This document shows, in pieces, positions 8,235 through 17,429 of a DNA stretch of 64,000 nt. Where the stretch lies: assembly GCA_903927345.1 (NCBI GenBank), contig CAIYMO010000033.1, positions 62,001 to 126,000 of the forward strand. Direction: 5' to 3'. Under the pieces are notes generated by a model, which saw only the letters and a list, made by a program, of their open reading frames with translations, was not told the origin of the DNA and made no database searches. The translations under genes and the position numbers were made by a program. The DNA comes from an uncultured Armatimonadota bacterium. GTDB lineage: Bacteria; Armatimonadota; Fimbriimonadia; Fimbriimonadales; Fimbriimonadaceae. Positions within the stretch are counted from its first letter, which is position 1, and each line of letters starts with the position of its first letter.

Positions 8235-9026
8235 ATGTTTGGAATTGTTCAACGCCGACTGCACTCAGCTGTTGAATTTGAAACAGCGTGGTCTACTCCA
8301 GTCGATATTCCTGTCTTCGTTCGGGACTTAGGAGAGCCCGGTTCTCTAAGTCCCGAGGCGGGCTTTCAGGCAGCCGCACATTACATTGCAGGTTCGCTCG
8401 ACCGATTTGATTTTCGACTTTACCGAAACGGGGGTAACCCCGTTTTGGAACGGCGAGTATCGTCGCTGAGAGAAAATGTTCTGATCCAGTTCGGTCCGCA
8501 CTCCGTCCGGGGCGCCTATCTTCCGATCAGCCTAGATCTTCATATTTCGCATGACGGGCTACGCGAAGTGCGCGAACGGTATTGGCTAGGAGAAAGCAGG
8601 CCGCCAACCGTGTTAGTGAGCGGAAACATTGGCCTGACACAGCCCGTGCCGACTTACGATATATGGAACGTTGCGACTGAGGATGCCCTTCCCGAGCTGG
8701 TGCACGCCATTCGGAACGATGTTCTGCCGTTCCTTGAGCTTCTGGACGCGCCAAGTCTGCTCCGTCGTGCGATCTTTGATTCCGAGGTGCCACTCATCGA
8801 CCATTCCACGGCGATCGAATGGCTTCTCGTTGAGTTTGGCCGAAAAGATGCTCGCGACTATGTTCGGGCGCTCATGGACAACGAAGACGTCGCTGTGCGA
8901 GATTTCTGGGCACAACACGACGCGGCCAAAGCTGGACAGCCGTCAGGAAATGTTACAGGTGAAGCCACGCGGAGCCTCGCGGTCATTGCAGCGTCGCATG
9001 ATTTGTTCCGAAGTTGGCTCTACTAA
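8235..9026 (+). CDS. Hypothetical protein coupled to cyclase-like gene
   Basis: 263 residues, start ATG 2 bases after the stop of the cyclase-like gene, so the two are almost certainly co-translated. No signal peptide or membrane segment. The first 140 residues look alpha/beta with the segment YLPISLDLHISHDGLREVR; the last 120 are mainly helical. I do not recognise the family; a distant likeness to DUF4304-type folds is possible but weak. Context suggests a partner or target of the neighbouring cyclase-domain protein. Confidence 0.65.
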   Translation: MFGIVQRRLHSAVEFETAWSTPVDIPVFVRDLGEPGSLSPEAGFQAAAHYIAGSLDRFDFRLYRNGGNPVLERRVSSLRENVLIQFGPHSVRGAYLPISLDLHISHDGLREVRERYWLGESRPPTVLVSGNIGLTQPVPTYDIWNVATEDALPELVHAIRNDVLPFLELLDAPSLLRRAIFDSEVPLIDHSTAIEWLLVEFGRKDARDYVRALMDNEDVAVRDFWAQHDAAKAGQPSGNVTGEATRSLAVIAASHDLFRSWLY

Positions 9027-9129
9027 TTGAGCCCTTAATCCGTGGCGAGAAGCTAAAGGTGGGGTAATCCAACAGTCCTTGGCTCCCAAAACCGGTAAAC
9101 TAGAGCTTCTACCGCTTAGGACCAAACAA

Positions 9130-10941
9130 ATGGCCGCTCCCAAGAAACCAAGCGCACGCGCTCCACGCCGTCGCAAAACCGATTTAATTTCTTCCACCCC
9201 TTCCACCGGCGCAGTACGCAGTAGCGAACTGATCGTCAACGTTGCAAACCGAGAAACCCGCATTGCCCTCCTTGAGGACGGAAAGCTCATGGAGTTCCGA
9301 GTCGAGCGCGAAGAGCGTGTTGTTGGCTCGATCTTCAAAGGCATTGTCCAAAACGTCCTTCCGGGAATGGATGCTGCGTTTGTTGACATCGGACTCGAGC
9401 GCAACGCTTACCTCAGCATCGCTGACGTCCTTCCCGAAGAGGGAAGCGACAACAGCCCTGCCGCTGTGCGACGCTCCGAACTCCGTCGGCGAAAGATCAA
9501 GGACCTTCTCAAGCCAGGTCAGCAGATCATGGTTCAGGTCACCAAGGGACCGCGAGGGACCAAAGGCGCCCGAGTTAGCACCCGTATCAGCCTTCCTGGT
9601 CGTGCCGTTGTCCTGATGCCCGAGACCGGTAGCGTCGGCGTCAGCCGAAAGATCGAAGACCGCCGCGAGCGTGAGCGACTCAAAAAGATTGGCGAAAAGA
9701 TCTGCCCTGAAGGGTTTGGTCTGATCATGCGCACGGAGTGCGAGGGCCGCACCGAAGTTGAACTCCGAGCTGATGTCCTGTACCTCGTCCACGTCTGGGA
9801 AGAGGTCACCAAGGTCGCCAAGCGTGAGCGAGCTCCCGCATGTGTCCACCGCGACCAAACTCTTCTGTTCCGAACTGTCCGAGATGTCTTCGGCGAATCG
9901 ATCACCCGAATGGTCATTGACGATCCGGACGAGTACGAGAAGGTTCACATCATTGCAAAGGCCGTCGCCCCGGCAATGGTAAGCAAGATCCAGCTGTACG
10001 ATCGCGAAGAGCCAATCTTCGAATTCCACGGTATCGAAAAGGAACTCGACCGAATCATGCAGCACCAGGTGCCGCTGAAGAGCGGTGGATACCTCGTCAT
10101 CGATGAGATGGAAGCCCTTACCGCGATTGACGTTAACACCGGTAAGCACGTTGGCTCCAGTGGGCTCTCCGATACGATTCTCAAGACCAACATGGAGGCG
10201 TCCGACGAGATTCTGCGCCAGCTCCGGTTGCGAGATATGGGCGGCATCATCGTCTGCGACTTCATCGACATGGAAGACGCCGCGGCTAAAAAGAAAGTGA
10301 TGGATCACTTCTCGGCTGGTCTCGAGCGAGATCGGGCGCGTACTCGTATCGGAAAGATTTCATCACTGGGCCTACTCGAGCTCACACGTAAGCGCACCGG
10401 TGAGTCGGTTACCCAGGAAATTACCGAGATTTGTCCAATGTGCCTTGGCGTTGGCCGAATTGCTTCGAAGGAAACTCTCAGCCTGATGATTGAGCGGGAA
10501 ATGCGAAATCGACGTGGAGAGCCTGGAAATGCCTTCTTTGTTGAAGCCCACCCGGCGGTTGTCGAAGCCCTTATTGGTCTTGATGGTGAAAGCGTTGAGG
10601 AACTCGAGCATGAGATCCGACGTGGTATTTACATTCGAGCAAACTTTGACTTTGAGTACGACGAGTACGAGATCACAACCGGAACGCTTGAAGGCTTCGA
10701 CCAAGAGTTGATGAACTATCGACGATCCCAAGTCATCGAAGTCAACGTCCGCCGATCTGCGTTTGAGAACATCAATCGCTCAATCGGATGGACCGATGAC
10801 GGATTCTTCATCGAGTTAATCAATGGTCAAGAGTCAATTGGTCATCGAGCACGAGTCGCGATTCATGATTTGCGTAGGTCTTTCGGCGTAGCCGACCTAA
10901 TTCAGCCAGGACATGCCAGCCCAACGCGAACGATTGCCTAG
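9130..10941 (+). CDS. rng: Ribonuclease G/E family endoribonuclease
   Basis: 603 residues from ATG 9130; an in-frame TTG at 9079 would add 17 residues but has no better ribosome site. Cleaves single-stranded RNA in rRNA maturation and mRNA decay. The N-terminal 40 residues are basic and variable. The S1 domain follows (GIVQNVLPGMDAAFVDIG), then the 5'-sensor/RNase H-like part, the DNase I-like catalytic part with AIDVNTGKHVG and IIVCDFIDM (metal Asp), and the zinc link CPMCLGVG that joins the dimer. No long C-terminal scaffold of the RNase E kind is present; the last 100 residues are a short extension. Confidence 0.93.
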   Translation: MAAPKKPSARAPRRRKTDLISSTPSTGAVRSSELIVNVANRETRIALLEDGKLMEFRVEREERVVGSIFKGIVQNVLPGMDAAFVDIGLERNAYLSIADVLPEEGSDNSPAAVRRSELRRRKIKDLLKPGQQIMVQVTKGPRGTKGARVSTRISLPGRAVVLMPETGSVGVSRKIEDRRERERLKKIGEKICPEGFGLIMRTECEGRTEVELRADVLYLVHVWEEVTKVAKRERAPACVHRDQTLLFRTVRDVFGESITRMVIDDPDEYEKVHIIAKAVAPAMVSKIQLYDREEPIFEFHGIEKELDRIMQHQVPLKSGGYLVIDEMEALTAIDVNTGKHVGSSGLSDTILKTNMEASDEILRQLRLRDMGGIIVCDFIDMEDAAAKKKVMDHFSAGLERDRARTRIGKISSLGLLELTRKRTGESVTQEITEICPMCLGVGRIASKETLSLMIEREMRNRRGEPGNAFFVEAHPAVVEALIGLDGESVEELEHEIRRGIYIRANFDFEYDEYEITTGTLEGFDQELMNYRRSQVIEVNVRRSAFENINRSIGWTDDGFFIELINGQESIGHRARVAIHDLRRSFGVADLIQPGHASPTRTIA

Positions 10942-10968
10942 CCACACAACGTCTTATCGGTGAGCCCC

Positions 10969-11538
10969 ATGCGCACCACGGAGCAGAAAGAGAAGTCAAA
11001 ACAGTACGTGCTTGGATGCACGATCCTTTTTGGCATCTCGCTAGCGATCTGCTCCGGTGGGCTGGGCTACATGTTCAGCGTAAGCAGCGTCTATCGTGCC
11101 ACGTATACGCGCGAACCAGTCACGGACAAGATCACAGACATGGGGACGGGGTCCCTCGTTCCTCTCACCCTAACTGGGATCTTCCTTGGCGTTTGCATCG
11201 CGATTGGTGGGTTGGTGTACGGTTATTTGCAGGAGAAGAACAAGAATCAGGGTGCACGCCTCGTGTTGCCCAGCTCCCGAATCATCGCACGTTTTGCGAT
11301 TGATAAGAACGGCCTCCTGATCACGGACGAGACTTCTTTCGAGTTCCAAGAAAAGCTGCGTTACTACGTTCGGGTGTTGAGTCCGACAGAAGGATCCCTC
11401 GAATACGAATGTGCCGAGCCTCTTTTCTACCAATGCGGCGAGGGAATGATTGGCGATGTCGAAATCACCGGGCGCTGGATCGGCGCTTTTCGACCTTACC
11501 TGGGCATGGAGCAAACCCACGTCGGGGAGAAATTCTAA
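10969..11538 (+). CDS. Small two-helix membrane protein, unknown
   Basis: About 189 residues (192 if GTG 10960 is used). Two hydrophobic helices (about 15-40 and 65-90) flank a short extracytoplasmic loop, and a roughly 100-residue soluble domain follows with the segment YYVRVLSPTEGSLEYECAEP. No family recognised. It lies 27 bases after RNase G/E on the same strand and may be read from the same transcript. Confidence 0.6.
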   Translation: MRTTEQKEKSKQYVLGCTILFGISLAICSGGLGYMFSVSSVYRATYTREPVTDKITDMGTGSLVPLTLTGIFLGVCIAIGGLVYGYLQEKNKNQGARLVLPSSRIIARFAIDKNGLLITDETSFEFQEKLRYYVRVLSPTEGSLEYECAEPLFYQCGEGMIGDVEITGRWIGAFRPYLGMEQTHVGEKF

Positions 11539-11779
11539 ACACCAGGTTTATGCGCTAAAATCGATGCCTTCGGAATCTGCTGGGATTGCAGAAGAGGGGG
11601 ATACGACCTCGCCTGAGTCTTCGTGTAGCTCAATAACGTCCTCATCTGGTTATGAGTGACCCTCTTGCCGATGGCGTCGCTGTTTGTCTTTTGAAGCTGC
11701 GTCAACGCGATGTCGAAAGTCGTGTCCGAACGTCGAGTTATACGTTCCATGCACTCTTTCGACTTCGCCCACGCTACAC
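11539..11779. other. Convergent gap with no supported gene
   Basis: 241 bases between the small membrane gene and the minus-strand fliA. A 71-codon minus-strand frame at 11535-11750 lacks a clear ribosome site and family likeness. No terminator hairpin with a U-tract was seen. Confidence 0.4.
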
Positions 11780-12559
11780 CTACCTGACTCCGATTCCGCC
11801 TTCTTGCCGCATAAAGTTGCGCAGTCGATTCATTGCCTGCGTGTGCAACTGATAAACCCGGCTTTCCGAGACTCCAAGAACCTTTCCAATTTCCTTGAAG
11901 GTCAAGCCTTCAAAGTAGTAAAGCGCGACAACAAGACGTTCGCGCTCTGGAAGGTGGTCGACACCTTTTGTGAGGATACGTCGGATCTCTTTGCCTTCGA
12001 CCTCGCCCCCGGTGCTGGTGTTTTCGTCGGCGAGAAGCTCGATAAACGAAACGTGATCATCACCGTCTGAGGTGCCGAGGATGTCGTCCAACGAGTAAAC
12101 ATTGGTCCGCCCCATTCGCACCATGAGCTCGCTGACTTCTTGAGCACTGATGCCCATCGTTTCTGCGATCTCTTGGTCGGTGGCCGGTCGACCAAACTTG
12201 GTCTCCAATGCCATCATCGTGCGGTCGAGTGCCTTGAGCTTTTCGCGGATAGAGCGAGGAACCCAGTCCTCATCACGAAGCATTTCAAGAATCGCACCTC
12301 GAATAAGCGCGATTGCGTAGGTTTCAAACTTGACGTCTCGGGTTGGATCAAACTGGTCGACCGATTTGATCAGACCGATAACGCCGGATCCCACCAAGTC
12401 CTCGCGATCTAAGCCGCCGGGAAGAGATGTGACCAGTCGTCCTGCCGTGATTTTCACCAGGTACGAGTAGTGGTCAATAATGTTAACCCGAGCCTCTGGA
12501 TCTTTAAAAACTTTAAAGTCCTTCCAAGCCTTTTGAAGCTGTTCTGCACTAAGCGGCAT
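11780..12559 (-). CDS. fliA: FliA/WhiG-type sigma factor (sigma-28)
   Basis: 259 residues from ATG 12559. Directs RNA polymerase to late flagellar or related promoters. Region 2 is seen in LPGGLDREDLVGSGVIGLI and FETYAIALIRGAILEMLRDEDW, region 3 in VPRSIREKLKALDR, and region 4 helix-turn-helix in LTFKEIGKVLGVSESRVYQL. The FDPTRDVKFETYA and WVPRS segments are typical of the FliA/SigD/WhiG group. In-frame codons upstream of 12559 overlap the preceding gene and are unlikely to be used. Flagellar hook genes lie 36 kb away at 48.4-52.2 kb, so the flagellar regulon is dispersed. Confidence 0.93.
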   Translation of the reverse strand: MPLSAEQLQKAWKDFKVFKDPEARVNIIDHYSYLVKITAGRLVTSLPGGLDREDLVGSGVIGLIKSVDQFDPTRDVKFETYAIALIRGAILEMLRDEDWVPRSIREKLKALDRTMMALETKFGRPATDQEIAETMGISAQEVSELMVRMGRTNVYSLDDILGTSDGDDHVSFIELLADENTSTGGEVEGKEIRRILTKGVDHLPERERLVVALYYFEGLTFKEIGKVLGVSESRVYQLHTQAMNRLRNFMRQEGGIGVR

Positions 12560-12584
12560 AGCGATTCCAATCCATGGCAGCGAC

Positions 12585-12827
12585 CTAAGCGGCCTTTGCC
12601 TGTTCTCCTTCCGTAGTTTCTGCGTCGTCATGCTCCGAAGGAACAGGACCAGGCATTACAGTTAGTTGTACCGGAACAGACGTAAGAGCCTGCCATAAAG
12701 CACCGCAACACCACCCAGAAACTAATGCGACGATGGCTCTTTGCAGGCAAAGAGTCGGTTCAACATTGCCAAAAATGCCCGCAAGAAGGGCTACAAACCC
12801 TGCGAGACAAGCAACTAACTTCGGCAT
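12585..12827 (-). CDS. Small two-helix membrane protein upstream of fliA
   Basis: 80 residues from ATG 12827, which has the ribosome site AGGAAGG seven bases upstream; an in-frame ATG at 12845 contains that site in its own codons and is unlikely. Two hydrophobic stretches (about 2-20 and 29-50) precede a Pro-rich and acidic tail. It ends 25 bases before fliA on the same strand, so the two are probably co-transcribed. A regulator or sensor for the sigma factor is only a guess; no anti-sigma motif is visible. Confidence 0.6.
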   Translation of the reverse strand: MPKLVACLAGFVALLAGIFGNVEPTLCLQRAIVALVSGWCCGALWQALTSVPVQLTVMPGPVPSEHDDAETTEGEQAKAA

Positions 12828-12931
12828 ATCGACCTTCCTCGACATCTATCGAGTTACTGTTAATAGTGCCTGTTTTCCATGCTTCCTTTAGGGGAAACCT
12901 CGTAAACATATCAGGTTTTTGGCAACAAAAC

Positions 12932-15900
12932 CTAAAGCCGATTATTCCTCGGAAGGCCCGTGACAACGAACATGACCCCTGCGGGATTAGACGAGTCGAG
13001 GGCAAACTTCAACACGGGGACCTCGGTTGATTTCAGCGCATCGAGGATCTTAACCGGTAAGAAACGCCCAGTCAGATTCGCGGAAACTCCATCCTCAAAC
13101 GTAATAATCCCTCTGAATTGTCCTACACCATCAACTTCTCCAGCTATCTTGAGAGTCGCCTTCTCGGACGGGACTTCGATTGTTCCGATGACCTTGCCTC
13201 CCGTATCAATCTGACACTTTAGGAGTCCCCCTGCGCTGGCACTCGGGGTCGCAAACACTCCTGAAAGCTCGTAGCTACCCGAAAAGTCCGTTTGACCTGG
13301 GTAACTGGTGGTTTCGAACCATCGATTGAGAGGGTCCTCTCCTACGGCTTTCATCAGGTTGTACACAATCGTGTCGGCAAGCCTTTTCGGGTCGTTCGCT
13401 ATGCGGGTGATGGCAAGATTTGTAATCTGGCTCCACACGTCGTGGTACTCACTGCTTCCTGCCAAGAAGTCTTTGGCTGTTTCTTCAGTCAAGATGCTCT
13501 GAAAGTTATTCAGGAGCGCAAGGTAGTGGGAGTAGAGCAACAATCCGTCGTTGAATTGGCTATCTTTCGGTAGATGATCTAAGAGTGCGTCGACCTTCTT
13601 CTGGTCCTTCGCCATAATTGCGAGGTGCAAATCAATTAGATTGGCAAGCGTAAGTTCCGTGCCAACGAGCGCAGACTTTCTGGCACTCGCGAGCATCTCA
13701 ACCGCCCCTTCCCTGTAGCCAGAGTGCAGTCGAGCGAGGGCATACCTTAGCTCAAGGTATGGATCCACCTTTCCAAGCTCAACGAGGCGTCCGTAAACGA
13801 CTTCGGCAGGAGCCATGAATCCGTTATTGAGCATGGACACAAAGACTGATTCGTAGAACTCCTCTCGTCGTGAGTCGGAGATTGCTTCAATCTGCTTATC
13901 TTCTAGGTTCAAGTATGAGTGAGCAACGCGCCAAGTCTCATCAGAGCGACCTAATAGCTTGTAGACGTCAACCAATGCGTCCGCATTCTCGACCTTGTGC
14001 GTTCTCCAATCCTCCTCCAGCGACATCGCTAGCGAGAAGTTAACGGCTCGAACAACGCTCTGATCAGGCTTCTCGGAGCTGCCGGTTCGATGCAACGCGT
14101 CGCTGAGCGCCAGAATTGCAACTGAATACTCTTCGTATTCCGTCGGGGCCAGCTTTCGTAGGGACTCCGGGATCTTGGCTAGAGTGTTCAAGTCAATCAT
14201 TGCGGCGGAAACCCACGCTGCAACTTGGGCCTCAAAGCTATTCGGAAGACGTTGGGCGACCGCGGCAAACTGAGTGGAGAACAGTTTTGATTCTGGCCCG
14301 AGTAAGAATGTGCATCCCAAGGCAAATCTTCCGCCCTGGCACTTCTTCAACTGGTCAGCGATCGTTTCGTTGCGTTTCGGATCCCGAGTGATCGTGGCAA
14401 GAACGAGGCGTTTCATCCCCCAAAAGCCGTTGCCAGGGTCTTCGTTCAGTCGGGTAGATACTAGCGCCGCGCAAGCTTCAAATTTTCGAGCTCTTAGATT
14501 CGCTGAGTAAACCAACCGAGCGGCGATGTCAGCTTGGTTTGCCGAAGGCTTAAGTGCCAAGAACTCTTGCAAATCAACATCGGACCCCAAGCTTGCACGC
14601 CTTGCTAGCTGAGCGTACGCAGGCCAAATCGTGCCAGTAAGCTTTTCCATCCGACTCCACTGCACCCCACGTTCGTAGGTCATTCCCCGTTCCATAAAGG
14701 TGAGGTCAATCGCGTCGAGCACGGAATCTCGATACTCTGAGTTAAACAGGGAGCTGGCGGCATTGGCGAGCCGGGGACCTGGGACAGCCTCTTTGGGGCC
14801 AAACACTGAGATAAGGTCAATCCAAGTCGACGGCTCCGGATCGTCGAGCAACTGACCCATCACCCGATTGGCTTCCGCTGACCTGCCTTGAGCGAGAAGC
14901 GCCGTAACGAAATGCAAAAGAAACGAAGGTCGATTTTCACCCAGGCTATAGAGCTGGCGATAGAGCTTTAGTGCCGGCTCAGGCTTATTGTCGGCTTCAA
15001 AATGGACGCCGGCGAGGAAAAGCGCGGCGCGCGCATCGTCCTGGCTCAACTCCTTCGCTTTGAGCTGTGTTCCAATCGCGTTCAGTACTTCGTTTGCGCC
15101 AGAGGCTTTGGGGGGGAATGTCGCCAAGATCACGTCTTGTTCTTGGTCCGCCGCTACAAGCGGCTTCTGGGCGTTTGCGCCGTAATCCTGTTTGGTGAAC
15201 CCTTCGACGGCGGTGGCTACCCGTTTTCCTAGGGCTGACATTCTTAGAGCACCAGTCTCGGCATCCAGAATTGCGTCGCTCTTCAAGTACTTCAGCAAGT
15301 AGTTCGTAAAGACGCCGTGTCCAAGCTTTGCGCTCTCGTAAGACTTCGCCCCGGGTGCACATCCGAGTAGCACGGCAATGTTTGCCTTGCGACCCAGCGA
15401 TATCAGTCTTGAACCAAACGTGTTTTGCTCGCCCGCCCGGCACGCATCGGAGATGACCACAACGTTCCGAAGCTTCTTTGCAACCAGCTTGCTGAGAACG
15501 GTTTCAATCTTGATGGCTCTGGATTTGAAGTTCTTCGGATCGGTGTCGTTAGGCAGCCAGTAGTCCCCATCATCAAGGCCGACTCCGTGCCCGGAGAAGT
15601 AAACAATGAAGAGATCGCCTCGGTCAAGCGAACGGTTCGCAAGAAGTTCATCGATTGTTCGGTTGACATTATCCGATGTTGGAGCGGTCTGTCCTTGAGC
15701 ATCGGCAAGGACCCGGACAGAGCCTTTATCGAACCCTAACTCAGTTTGAAGAGCCGATCCAAAGTCCATCGCGTCTCTCGCAGAGTATTTGAGGGGGCTA
15801 ATGTTTGTGTACGACTGAGTTCCGATGCAGAGCGCCCATTTTTTCGGAGCAAAAAAAGGAACTCGAGCTGGCTCTTCGACCTCCTGCGCCTGGGAAACGA

Positions 15901-15943
15901 CTCCGAATGCGAGGACGCTGATTAAAAAGAGCAGCTTTCGCAT
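12932..15943 (-). CDS. Secreted caspase-fold (peptidase C14) protein with helical repeats
   Basis: 1003 residues from ATG 15943, chosen because a signal peptide begins there (MRKLLFLISVLAFG, cleavage after AQA). Residues about 35-265 form a caspase p20-like domain with catalytic His 119 in YFSGHGVG and Cys 168 in ISDACRAG, and the acidic GDYWLP segment. The long remainder (about 300-900) is helical, TPR-like, with repeats such as ALKLYRQLYSLGENRP; the last 100 residues are a beta domain. Bacterial metacaspase-like proteins usually cleave after Arg/Lys and often act in stress or cell-death pathways; here export points to an envelope role. It starts 22 bases after the MBL-fold gene. Confidence 0.85.
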   Translation of the reverse strand: MRKLLFLISVLAFGVVSQAQEVEEPARVPFFAPKKWALCIGTQSYTNISPLKYSARDAMDFGSALQTELGFDKGSVRVLADAQGQTAPTSDNVNRTIDELLANRSLDRGDLFIVYFSGHGVGLDDGDYWLPNDTDPKNFKSRAIKIETVLSKLVAKKLRNVVVISDACRAGEQNTFGSRLISLGRKANIAVLLGCAPGAKSYESAKLGHGVFTNYLLKYLKSDAILDAETGALRMSALGKRVATAVEGFTKQDYGANAQKPLVAADQEQDVILATFPPKASGANEVLNAIGTQLKAKELSQDDARAALFLAGVHFEADNKPEPALKLYRQLYSLGENRPSFLLHFVTALLAQGRSAEANRVMGQLLDDPEPSTWIDLISVFGPKEAVPGPRLANAASSLFNSEYRDSVLDAIDLTFMERGMTYERGVQWSRMEKLTGTIWPAYAQLARRASLGSDVDLQEFLALKPSANQADIAARLVYSANLRARKFEACAALVSTRLNEDPGNGFWGMKRLVLATITRDPKRNETIADQLKKCQGGRFALGCTFLLGPESKLFSTQFAAVAQRLPNSFEAQVAAWVSAAMIDLNTLAKIPESLRKLAPTEYEEYSVAILALSDALHRTGSSEKPDQSVVRAVNFSLAMSLEEDWRTHKVENADALVDVYKLLGRSDETWRVAHSYLNLEDKQIEAISDSRREEFYESVFVSMLNNGFMAPAEVVYGRLVELGKVDPYLELRYALARLHSGYREGAVEMLASARKSALVGTELTLANLIDLHLAIMAKDQKKVDALLDHLPKDSQFNDGLLLYSHYLALLNNFQSILTEETAKDFLAGSSEYHDVWSQITNLAITRIANDPKRLADTIVYNLMKAVGEDPLNRWFETTSYPGQTDFSGSYELSGVFATPSASAGGLLKCQIDTGGKVIGTIEVPSEKATLKIAGEVDGVGQFRGIITFEDGVSANLTGRFLPVKILDALKSTEVPVLKFALDSSNPAGVMFVVTGLPRNNRL

Positions 15944-15965
15944 ACTCCTGCTTAGACGGATGGGT

Positions 15966-16733
15966 TTAGAATTCGATTCGCAATCCGTCGAACGCAAGCC
16001 GAACGTGGTCCGGCAACCCCGCCTCGTAGCTGTTATGATCAAACTCGTGGCTTAGATGAGTCAGGAACGCCTTTTTGGGCTTTAGCTCCTCGATTACGGC
16101 CATCGCGGCCTCGAAGTGAAAGTGGTTGGGATGGGGGGCGTGCCGCACCGAATCAATAACAAGTGTCTCTAGGCCCCAAAGCATCTCAATCGCAGCCGGA
16201 GGAATGTGGTTCACATCCGTCAGGTACGCGAAATCGTTAACCCGCACCCCAGTGACGGGATACTTCCCATGCTGAACTTCAAAGGTGCGCACTTCCATCC
16301 CCCCAACGTTGATCACCTCGGGTACATCGTACAGATCGAAGCGGGGAACCCATATGCCTGGGGCAGAATCGGCAAAGGCATAGGGGTAAATGCGTCGAAT
16401 GTCTTCCTGGTAGCGGGGAATTGCGTACACAGGCACAGATTTCTCACCCACCACGCAGATCGACCGTAAGTCGTCCATGCCCATCACGTGGTCGGCGTGG
16501 GTGTGCGTAATCAGAACCGCCTCCAAGTCAAAGATTTGCTCGCGAGTTAGCTGGAGGCGCATTTCCGGTGAGCAGTCGATCTGCAAATTGCCAGTCGGCC
16601 CAAGGAGGACGCAGGAAGAGCGGGTGCGGTGGTTCTTTGGATTTGCAAGAAACGCATCCGAATAACGGACACCGAGCATCGGAACGCCGTTGCTTGTGCC
16701 AGATCCGAGGATGACCGCGGTGCCGACCGCCAC
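15966..16733 (-). CDS. Metallo-beta-lactamase fold hydrolase (PhnP-like)
   Basis: 255 residues, GTG start 1 base after the upstream gene. Family of PhnP phosphodiesterases and related MBL enzymes. The metal ligands are present: HTHADH (residues about 76-81), the histidine of VQHGK, Asp in YLTDVNH, and a final His in THLSHEFDH. An early SGTSNGVP loop is typical of PhnP-like proteins. It sits between a DnaA-domain-like gene and a caspase-fold gene on the same strand. No phosphonate genes are nearby, so the cyclic-phosphate role of PhnP should not be assumed. Confidence 0.85.
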   Translation of the reverse strand: MAVGTAVILGSGTSNGVPMLGVRYSDAFLANPKNHRTRSSCVLLGPTGNLQIDCSPEMRLQLTREQIFDLEAVLITHTHADHVMGMDDLRSICVVGEKSVPVYAIPRYQEDIRRIYPYAFADSAPGIWVPRFDLYDVPEVINVGGMEVRTFEVQHGKYPVTGVRVNDFAYLTDVNHIPPAAIEMLWGLETLVIDSVRHAPHPNHFHFEAAMAVIEELKPKKAFLTHLSHEFDHNSYEAGLPDHVRLAFDGLRIEF

Positions 16734-16734
16734 G

Positions 16735-17343
16735 TTAAATCTCTTCAGCCCGCTTTAGAACTTCAAACGCCACGTATGAGCTTGGAATTTCCGTGTACTG
16801 TGAGATGCGCTCGAGGCATCGAGCGAAGCTACGCTCGTTCATATCGTCAAAATTGGTTTGTTGCCTTCGGGCATCCGCCACGATTGAAACGGCTGCATCA
16901 AAGAAGCGCCCACGGTTCTGTGGGAGCGATCTGTTTGCCACACCCGCATACTCTCGGCTGATCTTTTCGTAAACCGATTCCCAAGAAGTCTTCGACTCCA
17001 GTTCGGCCTTCATTTTGACCATGTCGGCTTCTTGCATTCGACGCCGTTCAGCGTCGCGCCGTTTGGTCAGATCCCAATCGTTCTGGGTGATTCCGTCAAT
17101 GACTCGCAGACGAGTTTGAGAGCCGCAAGCGGCAGAAGCAGTCGATTCGATCAAGCGAGAAGTAGAGGGCATGCGAAGATGGCCTCCCAACTCTGACTGA
17201 CCACCAGGGACACCGATGACGAGAACTCCGTCTTCGAGTGCGATCGGAACCGCAGACGAGAGGGCGGTCCAGACACCAATTCCCGTGACTCCCGCCTTCA
17301 CCTGAGGAAGGATTTTTTGCCACAACTCCGCGACTTCTGCCAT
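16735..17343 (-). CDS. DnaA N-terminal-domain-like protein without the ATPase
   Basis: 202 residues from ATG 17343. Residues about 3-65 (LWQKILPQVKAGVTGIGVW and IALEDGVLVIGVP) match the pattern of DnaA domain I: an LWxxIL helix, a W in helix 2, then two strands. The rest is charged and helical, with no AAA+ or DNA-binding DnaA domains. In DnaA, this domain self-associates and binds helicase or regulators, so a protein-interaction role is plausible. A TATACT lies 10 bases before the ATG on the minus strand. It starts a three-gene minus-strand cluster. Confidence 0.6.
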   Translation of the reverse strand: MAEVAELWQKILPQVKAGVTGIGVWTALSSAVPIALEDGVLVIGVPGGQSELGGHLRMPSTSRLIESTASAACGSQTRLRVIDGITQNDWDLTKRRDAERRRMQEADMVKMKAELESKTSWESVYEKISREYAGVANRSLPQNRGRFFDAAVSIVADARRQQTNFDDMNERSFARCLERISQYTEIPSSYVAFEVLKRAEEI

Positions 17344-17353
17344 GAGCAACCGG

Positions 17354-17359
17354 AGTATA
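17354..17359 (-). promoter_or_regulatory. -10-like element TATACT before DnaA-I-like gene
   Basis: On the minus strand, ending 10 bases before ATG 17343, with no Shine-Dalgarno between. Confidence 0.35.
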
Positions 17360-17418
17360 GCCCGTCAACAAGCAAAAATGCCGACGAGAAAAGTGCAATC
17401 TGGGTCAATCTTCCGCGT

Positions 17419-17424
17419 TAGAAT
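17419..17424 (+). promoter_or_regulatory. -10-like element TAGAAT before matrixin-like gene
   Basis: TAGAAT ends five bases before ATG 17430. No ribosome binding site is present, which fits a leaderless message. Confidence 0.4.
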
Positions 17425-17429
17425 CAACC

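Noticed and set aside
9184-10308. Long open frame antisense to RNase G/E
   Set aside because: It mirrors the codon pattern of a strongly recognised gene; no ribosome site or family likeness.
11535-11750. 71-codon minus-strand frame downstream of fliA, considered as a flgM-like anti-sigma gene
   Set aside because: No FlgM sequence pattern and only a weak ribosome site.
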